Shown: one piece after another, positions 1 to 5,024 of the stretch | How positions within the stretch are numbered: the first letter of the stretch is position 1 | Layout: each line of letters begins with the position of its first letter | NCBI GenBank assembly: GCA_017961965.1 | Contig: JAGCWG010000291.1 | Coordinates: 1 to 5,806 of the forward strand | Direction of reading: 5' to 3' | Source of the DNA: Bacteroidaceae bacterium | GTDB lineage: Bacteria > Bacteroidota > Bacteroidia > Bacteroidales > Bacteroidaceae | Length of the DNA stretch: 5,806 bases | Program-made: the position numbers and the translations under genes | The notes under the pieces: model-generated | The model's input: only the letters and a program-made list of their open reading frames with translations | Databases searched by the model: none | Told to the model about the DNA's origin: nothing

Positions 1-498
1 GAAGAGGTGCTCTACGTCGTACCACGCCTGAATGAGTACGCTAAGCACTCCGTATGTCTTGCTGCCCGGCTTGGCTGCCATACGCTCAGCCACTTCCTTC
101 TGTATCATACCTGTGCAGCAAGGTATAAGTTCCTTGTGCTCTACCATCTTGAAGAATATCTGTGAGGAGATGTTGTAAGGATAGTTGCCTGTGAGTACGA
201 AAGGCTTGCCGTCGAACACCGTGTTGAGGTCGAGTTGAAGGAAGTCTGCCTCAATGATGTTGTCGCCAAGTTCAGGGAAGTGCTCCTGAAGATATGGCAC
301 GGATTCGCGGTCAATCTCGACTACCTTGAATGGTCTGTCCTTCTTCAGTATGTATTGCGTGAGCACACCCATACCCGGACCTACCTCAAGGACAGGAATG
401 TCGGGACATGCATCCACTGTGTCGGCTATGTTGCTGGCCACCTTTAAGTCCGTAAGGAAGTGTTGGCCAAGGAATTTCTTTGGTTTTACTGCTGGCAT
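1..498 (-). CDS. rsmA: 16S rRNA (adenine1518/1519-N6)-dimethyltransferase RsmA (KsgA), 5' part only
   Basis: This gene encodes the SAM-dependent enzyme that dimethylates two adjacent adenines in the 3'-terminal hairpin of 16S rRNA, a late step of 30S subunit maturation in the cytoplasm. Only the first 166 codons lie in the window; family members are usually about 260-280 residues, so roughly the last third, the C-terminal helical domain, is missing. Visible signatures are K-F-L-G-Q-H-F near residues 8-14, SAM motif I (E-V-G-P-G-M-G-V-L-T, residues 38-47), the acidic end of motif II (V-E-I-D, 60-63), E-A-D-F (83-86) and the catalytic N-Y-P-Y-N-I-S (105-111), a variant of NLPYNIS with Tyr at the second position. 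The start at 498 is secure: an in-frame TAA lies four codons upstream and homologues begin at about this point. It is divergent from the flippase-like gene and has its own predicted promoter at 535-566. The family call is firm. Confidence 0.96.
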   Translation of the reverse strand, partial: MPAVKPKKFLGQHFLTDLKVASNIADTVDACPDIPVLEVGPGMGVLTQYILKKDRPFKVVEIDRESVPYLQEHFPELGDNIIEADFLQLDLNTVFDGKPFVLTGNYPYNISSQIFFKMVEHKELIPCCTGMIQKEVAERMAAKPGSKTYGVLSVLIQAWYDVEHLF

Positions 499-500
499 TG

Positions 501-530
501 TTGCTACCTCTTAATTTTTTTGTAACTTTG
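501..530 (+). promoter_or_regulatory. Predicted Bacteroidetes-type promoter for the flippase-like gene
   Basis: TAACTTTG (523-530) matches the -7 consensus TAnnTTTG. A TTG at 501-503 sits 19 bp upstream and could serve as the -33 element; it lies just next to the rsmA start codon (496-498). Transcription would start near 535-537, leaving a leader of about 87 nt before the ATG at 624. The -33 match is weaker than that of the opposing rsmA promoter. Confidence 0.6.
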
Positions 531-534
531 CACG

Positions 535-566
535 CAAAGATACGACTAAGTGAGTGAAAAAACAAA
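535..566 (-). promoter_or_regulatory. Predicted Bacteroidetes-type promoter for rsmA
   Basis: Read on the minus strand, the -33 element TTTG (563-566) is followed after 20 bp by TATCTTTG (535-542), a full match to the Bacteroidetes -7 consensus TAnnTTTG. Transcription would start near 528-530, giving an rsmA leader of about 30 nt. The -7 box lies directly against the -7 box of the opposite promoter at 501-530. The assignment rests on sequence pattern only. Confidence 0.72.
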
Positions 567-623
567 TTTTTGCCGCTTTTACTTAGGATAGCATCTAACT
601 TACAACATTGAACAGAACCACAG

Positions 624-1610
624 ATGAAATACAATAAATATATCAAGGCAACCTTTAACGTGCTGCTTCCGTTCATCCTTGGAGGAGGAATACTCTATTG
701 GATGTACAGGGAGTACGACTTCTCGAGGCTTGGCGAGACCATAGCCGAGGACATGGATTGGGGATGGATGGCATTCTCGATGGTCTTTGGTGTGCTGGCT
801 CAGGTGTTCCGTGGATTGCGATGGAAGCAGAGCCTCGAACCGCTTGACGAGCATCCTCGCCTGATGGATTGCATTCATGGTGTGTTCATATCGTATGCAA
901 GCAGTCTCATCATTCCTCGTAGTGGTGAGTTCACACGTTGTGGAGTGCTGAAGAGATACGATGACGTGAACTTCTCAAAGGCATTGGGGACTGTGCTCTC
1001 TGAGCGAATAGTCGATTCTGTTATCATGCTTGTGATGATTGCACTCGTCATTGTCTTTCAGGTTCATGCTTTTGACATATTCTTTGACAAGACAGGAACA
1101 AATGTGATGGACAAACTTCACAGCTTCACAGCAATGGGCTACATTGTTACTGTTCTTTGTCTTATAGTCACTTGCGTTTTCTTTTGGATTGCATTCCGTC
1201 GTTTCACGTTCCTTGCTCGCCTCAAAGCGGCTATGGCAAATGTGAAGGAAGGTTTCTTGTCGCTCTCTGGAGTGAAGAACAAGTGGTTGTATGCTTTCAA
1301 TTCTGTGATGATATGGGTAAGCTATTTCCTTCATTTCTGGATTGCATTTTATTGTTTTGACTTCTCAGCCGACCTTGGCTTCACGGTCGCAATCGTCAGT
1401 TTCGTGGTCGGCAGCATATCTGTCATCGTTCCTACTCCAAACGGTGCTGGACCTTGGCATTTCTCTGTCAAGACTATCCTCATCCTGTATGGCGTGGCAA
1501 GTGTGAATGCAGAGACCTTCGTATTCATCGTCTTTGCACTTCAGACAGCCTTGGTTCCGTTGCTCGGCTTATTTTCCCTCGTTTGTTTGGGACTGAGAAG
1601 GCGGAGCTAA
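624..1610 (+). CDS. Flippase-like integral membrane protein (LPG synthase TM / UPF0104 family)
   Basis: This 328-residue protein looks like a polytopic inner-membrane protein of the family related to the membrane half of MprF/lysylphosphatidylglycerol synthase (often annotated as a flippase-like domain or UPF0104). Hydrophobic segments lie near residues 10-27, 46-64, 84-98, 131-149, 170-190, 222-242, 253-270 and 297-323. Family-type motifs visible are R-G-L-R-W (63-67), P-R-S-G-E-F-T-R (98-105), S-E-R-I-V-D (126-131) and a P-x-P-x-G-x-G turn with P-T-P-N-G-A-G-P-W-H-F (270-280). There is no soluble C-terminal aminoacyl-transferase domain; the protein ends in a basic R-R-R-S tail, so lipid aminoacylation is unlikely. 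A role in moving a lipid or lipid-linked substrate across the membrane is inferred from the family; the substrate is unknown. ATG 624 is the first start after the predicted promoter and leaves a short cytoplasmic N-terminus. The gene appears monocistronic, with convergent transcription downstream. Confidence 0.88.
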   Translation: MKYNKYIKATFNVLLPFILGGGILYWMYREYDFSRLGETIAEDMDWGWMAFSMVFGVLAQVFRGLRWKQSLEPLDEHPRLMDCIHGVFISYASSLIIPRSGEFTRCGVLKRYDDVNFSKALGTVLSERIVDSVIMLVMIALVIVFQVHAFDIFFDKTGTNVMDKLHSFTAMGYIVTVLCLIVTCVFFWIAFRRFTFLARLKAAMANVKEGFLSLSGVKNKWLYAFNSVMIWVSYFLHFWIAFYCFDFSADLGFTVAIVSFVVGSISVIVPTPNGAGPWHFSVKTILILYGVASVNAETFVFIVFALQTALVPLLGLFSLVCLGLRRRS

Positions 1611-1613
1611 GCC

Positions 1614-1632
1614 CTCTTCCCTCAGGGAAGAG
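1614..1632 (+). terminator. Short GC-rich hairpin after the flippase-like gene
   Basis: A perfect inverted repeat starts 4 nt after the stop codon: CTCTTCCCT (1614-1622) and AGGGAAGAG (1624-1632) around one base, so the real loop would be 3-5 nt. No T-run follows, so it is a poor intrinsic terminator by itself. It may instead protect the 3' end of the mRNA or weaken readthrough ahead of the strong terminator at 1835. A smaller CGCC-TTC-GGCG hairpin follows at 1657-1667. Confidence 0.4.
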
Positions 1633-1683
1633 CCATTCGGACGAAGTTAATTGACACGCCTTCGGCGGTGAGTTTGATTGAAA

Positions 1684-1710
1684 CACAGAAAGCACGGAGA
1701 ACGCAGAGGT
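1684..1710. repeat. Degenerate 9-nt tandem repeat, three units
   Basis: Three adjacent 9-mers read CACAGAAAG, CACGGAGAA and CGCAGAGGT; the shared pattern is roughly C-R-C-R-G-A-R-R-N. They lie in the 297-bp gene-free stretch 1611-1907. No ORF or promoter covers them. Similar CACAGAG-rich intergenic tracts are something I recall from other Bacteroidetes genomes, but I could not check that here. Confidence 0.4.
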
Positions 1711-1720
1711 TATAACGACA

Positions 1721-1745
1721 GAGTTGTATGTTAGTTATGACTCAT
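1721..1745. repeat. Degenerate heptad repeat related to the one at 4892-4919
   Basis: GAGTTGT (1721-1727), TAGTTAT (1732-1738) and GACTCAT (1739-1745) resemble the GAGTTRT-type heptads downstream of the DUF1573 gene; GAGTTGT and AGTTATGA occur exactly in both places. The rest of the gene-free stretch to 1834 holds only an AT-rich segment (about 1759-1778) and a small ATATC-GAA-GATAT inverted repeat at 1816-1828; I see no gene or promoter in it. Confidence 0.35.
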
Positions 1746-1834
1746 GAAGGCTGTCGCATATAATTTATAATTAGTAAAACTTGCCGCTGCCATCATACGA
1801 ATACTCCAACTAATAATATCGAAGATATCACATA

Positions 1835-1873
1835 AAGAGGGTGTGTCAAAATAGACACACCCTCTTGTTTTTT
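1835..1873 (+). terminator. Strong intrinsic terminator between convergent genes
   Basis: A perfect 13-bp stem, AAGAGGGTGTGTC (1835-1847) with GACACACCCTCTT (1854-1866), encloses the 6-nt loop AAAATA and is followed on the plus strand by G and six T (1868-1873). It would end plus-strand transcription from the flippase-like gene. On the minus strand it lies about 40 bp past the stop codon of the LRR gene and is followed only by a short TTTA, so it may also serve that gene, less efficiently. Confidence 0.85.
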
Positions 1874-1907
1874 ATTAAGTTTACCTTTGCACAGGCTTCA
1901 CATTATT

Positions 1908-3419
1908 TTATTCTACTATTGTCTTGATATTTTTCCAGCGTCCCCACACATCATCCGCTTTATAAGCCTCTATTGACTCGGCAGGAACGTAGAGAGTTCC
2001 ACGCTCGTAAACCTCGTCAGTAAATACCTCGCGATATTCAACATTCTGACACTGTGGAACGTTGACTGCATTACAAATGAACGTGAAGCTAGAACTTCTC
2101 AACAATATGTCGAAACTATCGATTTCCAACATCTTAACTGTACTTGGAAGCGAAAGAAACTTTAATGAATTACATTGGCTGAAGCAGTATTCACAAATAG
2201 TCTCAACACCTTCAGAAACTTCAATTGAGTCAAGTCTCTGACAACCCATGAACAATGACTTCTGCAACTTATCAAGTCCTGAAGGGAGTACGATTTTCTT
2301 AAGCATTGAACATGACTGGAAACAACCCACTCCAATATAGTCCATGGATGCAGGCATTGTGATGTTAGTAAGCGACTTACACTCCATGAAACAGAGATCT
2401 CCAAGTCTTTTCACTGATTCAGCGAGGTCAACAGATACAAGCTTCTCACAATGTCTAAATCCACTTGCTCCAATTGACAGGAGATTCTTTGGCAAAGTAA
2501 TGCTTCTGAGTGATGTGCAATCAAAGAAACAACTATCTCCTATAGTCTCAAGAGTGCTTGCAAGTGAAATAGATTGAAGAGATATACAGCTCTCGAATAC
2601 TCTTTCAGGAAGAACCTTTATACCCTCTGGTACGTTTGCTGTGCTGAGCATGGAATCTTGACGGAAAGCGTATGCTCCGATGCTCCGAACGCTACTTGGA
2701 ATTTCAATGTTTTTAAGTCTGACACAACGGTCGAAACCTGATGTACCAATGCTCTTCAAGTTACTACCTTCAAAGGTAACGCTGTCGATTGCAGTACACT
2801 TACAAAATGCATAATCACCAATTTCTGTTACGCTGGCAGGAAAGACGATGCTAGTAAGTTCCTTGCATCCCTGGAAAGCATGTGAAGAAACAGTCTTGAT
2901 TCCCTCTGTCAAAGTAATAGAAGAAAGTGACTCACAGCCCTCAAAGCTTGCGAAGCCAATACTTTCCATGCTCACTGGCAATTTAACTGTCTTTAGTTTC
3001 TTACAGTCTTGGAAACAGAAATCGTGTATTGACTTGACTCCTTCTGGAATGTCGATAGAAGTGATATCTTTACCGTTTGCAGCAAAGTCCTGTATTGATT
3101 CTACCACGTAGTATTTGCCGTTGTAGCCAATCTCAGAATAGATTTTCACATCCTTTTTGTAACTGGAACCAGAATGAACACCTTTGCAAATTGCGGTATT
3201 TTCACCAAGGAAATAATCAATGCCATCAATGGTAAAAGCATATAATCCTTTGTCATAGGTGACAGAAGCATTCTTGTCGTTCCTGTTATCCAAATAAATA
3301 TTTATAATATTTTCACCCTCCTTTAATGGTGTTGGATTGTTGTTCACTGGAGTATCATCACCGCACGAAACAAGAAATACTGATAGAAAGAGAACTGCAG
3401 TCGTTAATGTTTTTTTCAT
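1908..3419 (-). CDS. BspA-like leucine-rich repeat (LRR_5) surface lipoprotein
   Basis: This is a predicted outer-membrane lipoprotein of the BspA-like LRR family, whose members in oral and gut Bacteroidales often bind host proteins or other cells. From the ATG at 3419 it is 503 residues: a signal peptide M-K-K-T-L-T-T-A-V-L-F-L-S-V-F, lipobox L-V-S-C (Cys 19), then G-D-D. Acidic residues right after the Cys resemble the Bacteroidetes export signal that sends lipoproteins to the surface. A roughly 100-residue N-terminal region precedes 13 complete LRR_5 repeats (residues about 118-417), a partial 14th, and a family-typical tail L-Y-V-P-A-E-S-I-E-A-Y with V-W-G-R-W (about 467-489). An ATG at 3443 would add eight residues (511 in total) and cannot be excluded; 3419 gives the more usual lysine-rich signal-peptide start. 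The protein stands alone between convergent and divergent neighbours, under its own predicted promoter. Binding partner unknown. No frameshift seen. Confidence 0.9.
   Translation of the reverse strand: MKKTLTTAVLFLSVFLVSCGDDTPVNNNPTPLKEGENIINIYLDNRNDKNASVTYDKGLYAFTIDGIDYFLGENTAICKGVHSGSSYKKDVKIYSEIGYNGKYYVVESIQDFAANGKDITSIDIPEGVKSIHDFCFQDCKKLKTVKLPVSMESIGFASFEGCESLSSITLTEGIKTVSSHAFQGCKELTSIVFPASVTEIGDYAFCKCTAIDSVTFEGSNLKSIGTSGFDRCVRLKNIEIPSSVRSIGAYAFRQDSMLSTANVPEGIKVLPERVFESCISLQSISLASTLETIGDSCFFDCTSLRSITLPKNLLSIGASGFRHCEKLVSVDLAESVKRLGDLCFMECKSLTNITMPASMDYIGVGCFQSCSMLKKIVLPSGLDKLQKSLFMGCQRLDSIEVSEGVETICEYCFSQCNSLKFLSLPSTVKMLEIDSFDILLRSSSFTFICNAVNVPQCQNVEYREVFTDEVYERGTLYVPAESIEAYKADDVWGRWKNIKTIVE
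2169..3068 (-). repeat. Coding repeat array: 13 LRR_5 units of 69-72 bp
   Basis: Each unit encodes 23 residues with the pattern x-L-x-x-I-x-L-P-x-x-[VLM]-x-x-I-x-x-x-x-F-x-x-C-x; unit 5 has 24 residues because of one insertion. The terminal Cys of the pattern is present in 12 of 13 units; unit 6 has Asp there instead. The units differ clearly at both DNA and protein level, so this is an old, diversified array rather than a recent expansion. Confidence 0.88.
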
Positions 3420-3490
3420 ATCTATGTGCTTTGCTAATTTCATATCCTTATGCTCTGTTACAAAGTGAATATTAATATTACACTTTTTAT

Positions 3491-3541
3491 GTTTTATAAA
3501 ACAAATGACAATTTGTTGGTTTTTATTTGCGAATTCAAATA
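3491..3541 (-). promoter_or_regulatory. Structured leader of the LRR lipoprotein mRNA
   Basis: Between the predicted transcription start near 3577 and the start codon there are three neighbouring dyads: GTTTTATAAAAC (3491-3502, a perfect palindrome), AACAAAT/ATTTGTT (3500-3506 with 3511-3517) and TATTTG/CAAATA (3524-3529 with 3536-3541). A further palindrome, AATATTAATATT, lies at 3468-3479. The first two share bases and could form alternative folds. AT-rich DNA yields such dyads by chance, so a regulatory role is only a suggestion. Confidence 0.3.
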
Positions 3542-3582
3542 TTTAACAATGATTGAAAACATTCTCCACATAATTTATTATG

Positions 3583-3613
3583 CAAAGGTAAACATTGTAC
3601 TTTTAACAGCCAA
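3583..3613 (-). promoter_or_regulatory. Predicted Bacteroidetes-type promoter for the LRR lipoprotein gene
   Basis: On the minus strand TTG (3611-3613) is followed after exactly 20 bp by TACCTTTG (3583-3590), a full match to the -7 consensus. The transcript would start near 3577, so the leader is long, about 135-160 nt depending on the start codon used. The surrounding 3444-3763 stretch is AT-rich, carries no convincing gene, and serves as a divergent promoter region. Confidence 0.65.
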
Positions 3614-3685
3614 GGATTTTTGGAAGAAATGATGTGTTTGCTAAAAATCTTATAGGTTTTCACGCTGCTTTCAATATATTTTTAA

Positions 3686-3693
3686 TATCTTTG
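3686..3693 (+). promoter_or_regulatory. Predicted -7 box for the DUF1573 gene
   Basis: TATCTTTG matches TAnnTTTG completely. No clear TTTG lies at the usual distance upstream; the nearest candidates are TTTC at 3658-3661 (24 bp spacing) and CTG at 3665-3667 (18 bp), so the -33 element is weak or absent. A start near 3699-3701 would give a leader of about 64 nt to the ATG at 3764. Confidence 0.55.
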
Positions 3694-3703
3694 TGCGACT
3701 AAA

Positions 3704-3737
3704 AGGGGTATTTTGATCGATAACAGGCAATATCCCT
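3704..3737 (+). promoter_or_regulatory. Hairpin at the 5' end of the DUF1573 transcript
   Basis: AGGGGTATT (3704-3712) can pair with AATATCCCT (3729-3737), giving nine pairs including one G-U, around a 16-nt loop. It would begin only a few bases from the predicted transcription start, a position where hairpins often protect mRNA from decay. A TTG-initiated reading frame from 3713 would start inside the loop, which makes that start unlikely. Confidence 0.4.
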
Positions 3738-3763
3738 CAAGAGAATGCGTTAAAGATATTGAG

Positions 3764-4882
3764 ATGAAGAAGATAATTGTACTTATAATTGCCATGGGAT
3801 TGGGAGGCATTGTTCATGCTCAGAAAATCTCATTCACAAATAATACTATAGCTAAGGGAACGACTTTGTGGAAGACGCCTGTGACGGCTATTTTCACGTT
3901 CACGAATAAGGAAAGGACTCCGCTTGTCATCAAGGATGTAGATGCAGGATGCGGCTGTCTCTCTGTGGATTGGACAAAGACACCTGTGGAAAAGGGTGGC
4001 AAGGGTGAAGTGAAGGTGACGTATGATGCAAAGCAGCTCGGTACGTATGACCGCTTCATCGATGTCTATACCAACGGCTCTGCCAAGCCGATAAAGGTGA
4101 GGATGAGCGGACGCATCAGCAATGTGGAGGAGATTAATGTTGACGAGATGTTCCCTTACGTGATTGATAATGTCCGTGTGAGCACCAACAACATAGAGTT
4201 TCCTGATGTCTATGGAGGCGACTCTGCCACGGTAAAGATTGAAGTGTATAATGCAGGTCGTGAGGTCTATACTCCTCAGCTTATGCACGTGCCTTCGTAC
4301 ATAACGATGGACATCAAGCCTAAGCTTCTTGCCGCTGGCAGAAGGGGAGTCATTGAACTTACGGTACATGGTGACCTCGTCCCAGAACTTGGATTGAACC
4401 AGACATCTGTCTATGTGCCACGTTTCCCTGGCGACAAGGTAGGCACGAATAATGATATCGAGATTTCAACCGTCAAGCTCTCTGACGTGCAACTTGACAA
4501 TAACAGCAAGGTTGCTCCTAAGATGAAGCTTTCTACTACCGAACTGGTGCTGAACAGTCATGGCAGGTTTGCCAATGCTGTGGGCAAGTTAGGCATCAAA
4601 CCTGATTTCCTCGGCAAAGTGGGAATAAAGACTAAGATGCAGGGAGCGGTGACTATCACAAACCGTGGTAATGCGCCACTCACCCTCACAAATATACAGG
4701 CATTCAACCGTGCCATCACGGTGAGCATCCCTAACACGACGATTGCTCCGGGACAGAAGGCTCAGATGAAGGTGGCTGTTGACAGCCGATTCCTCGGAAT
4801 GTCAAAGGCTCAGCCTCGCATCCTCCTCATCACGAATGACCCGAAGATGCCTAAGGCGGTGATAAACGTCAAGTTCGAGTAG
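3764..4882 (+). CDS. Secreted DUF1573-domain protein with Ig-like/ASH-type folds
   Basis: This 372-residue protein begins with a signal peptide (M-K-K-I-I-V-L-I-I-A-M-G, likely cleavage V-H-A|Q after residue 19; no lipobox Cys), so it should reach the periplasm or beyond. Residues about 24-117 form a DUF1573 domain: F-T-F-T-N, P-L-V-I-K-D-V-D, the hallmark C-G-C (63-65), Y-D-A-K-x-x-G-T-Y and a final M-S-G-R-I. Residues about 141-225 and 292-372 look like two more beta-sandwich units of the same general type; the last has I-T-N-R-G-N-A-P-L-T-L and T-N-D-P but lacks the Cys pair. The function of DUF1573 is not established; the fold suggests an adhesive or scaffold role in the envelope. The reading frame stays open upstream to a TTG at 3713, but ATG 3764 places the lysines and hydrophobic core as a normal signal peptide. 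Repeat-rich DNA separates it from meaB, and no terminator is seen between them. Confidence 0.87.
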   Translation: MKKIIVLIIAMGLGGIVHAQKISFTNNTIAKGTTLWKTPVTAIFTFTNKERTPLVIKDVDAGCGCLSVDWTKTPVEKGGKGEVKVTYDAKQLGTYDRFIDVYTNGSAKPIKVRMSGRISNVEEINVDEMFPYVIDNVRVSTNNIEFPDVYGGDSATVKIEVYNAGREVYTPQLMHVPSYITMDIKPKLLAAGRRGVIELTVHGDLVPELGLNQTSVYVPRFPGDKVGTNNDIEISTVKLSDVQLDNNSKVAPKMKLSTTELVLNSHGRFANAVGKLGIKPDFLGKVGIKTKMQGAVTITNRGNAPLTLTNIQAFNRAITVSIPNTTIAPGQKAQMKVAVDSRFLGMSKAQPRILLITNDPKMPKAVINVKFE

Positions 4883-4891
4883 GCGACGTGG

Positions 4892-4919
4892 GAGTTGTGA
4901 GTCATGAGTTATGAGTTCT
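4892..4919. repeat. 7-nt tandem repeat, four units
   Basis: GAGTTGT, GAGTCAT, GAGTTAT and GAGTTCT follow one another without gaps, starting 9 nt after the DUF1573 stop codon. The consensus is GAGTYNT. The last unit and the following bases also form a small TGAGT/ACTCA hairpin (4912-4916 with 4924-4928), which has no T-run and is not a credible terminator. Confidence 0.7.
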
Positions 4920-4928
4920 CAATACTCA

Positions 4929-4972
4929 AAGTACTGACTAAGTACTGACTTATTAGCGACTAAGTAGTGACT
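4929..4972. repeat. 11-nt tandem repeat, four units
   Basis: Two identical units AAGTACTGACT (4929-4950) are followed by TATTAGCGACT (4951-4961) and AAGTAGTGACT (4962-4972). All end in GACT. The AGTACT core is self-complementary, so neighbouring units can pair. With the 7-nt repeats just upstream they fill most of the spacer before meaB. No TAnnTTTG box is present on the plus strand in this spacer. Confidence 0.75.
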
Positions 4973-5024
4973 CTCCAATGGAGTGACGTAAGAACAAATA
5001 TTAATCAGATAAAACTCTAAACCT

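Noticed and set aside
975..1334. A 119-codon minus-strand reading frame inside the flippase-like gene
   Set aside because: It is a shadow of the plus-strand membrane protein, charged and Cys/His-rich with no motif.
1614..1667. Two small hairpins as IS terminal repeats
   Set aside because: Each is a tight local stem, with no transposase and no target-site duplication visible around them.
1882..1889. TACCTTTG on the plus strand near the 3' end of the LRR gene, a possible antisense promoter
   Set aside because: The -7 match is perfect, but the only upstream TTG (1865-1867) is 14 bp away, too close for a -33 element, and it lies right after the strong terminator.
2169..3068. Regular repeats of about 69 bp that might be mistaken for a CRISPR array or minisatellite
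   Set aside because: The periodicity is the 23-residue LRR_5 unit in an intact reading frame; the DNA units diverge and there are no spacer-repeat alternations.
3450..3632. A 60-codon plus-strand reading frame in the AT-rich divergent region
   Set aside because: Its low-complexity I/N/K/Y/L-rich composition is what AT-rich noncoding DNA gives; it overlaps the predicted promoter and leader of the LRR gene on the other strand and resembles no family I know.
3713..3763. A TTG-started 17-codon N-terminal extension of the DUF1573 protein
   Set aside because: It would bury the signal peptide behind a charged segment and start within a predicted hairpin loop; ATG 3764 gives a normal signal peptide.
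3830..4369. A 179-codon minus-strand reading frame opposite the DUF1573 gene
   Set aside because: It lies wholly inside a clear plus-strand gene with a signal peptide and recognisable domains. The His/Arg-rich translation is typical of an antisense shadow.
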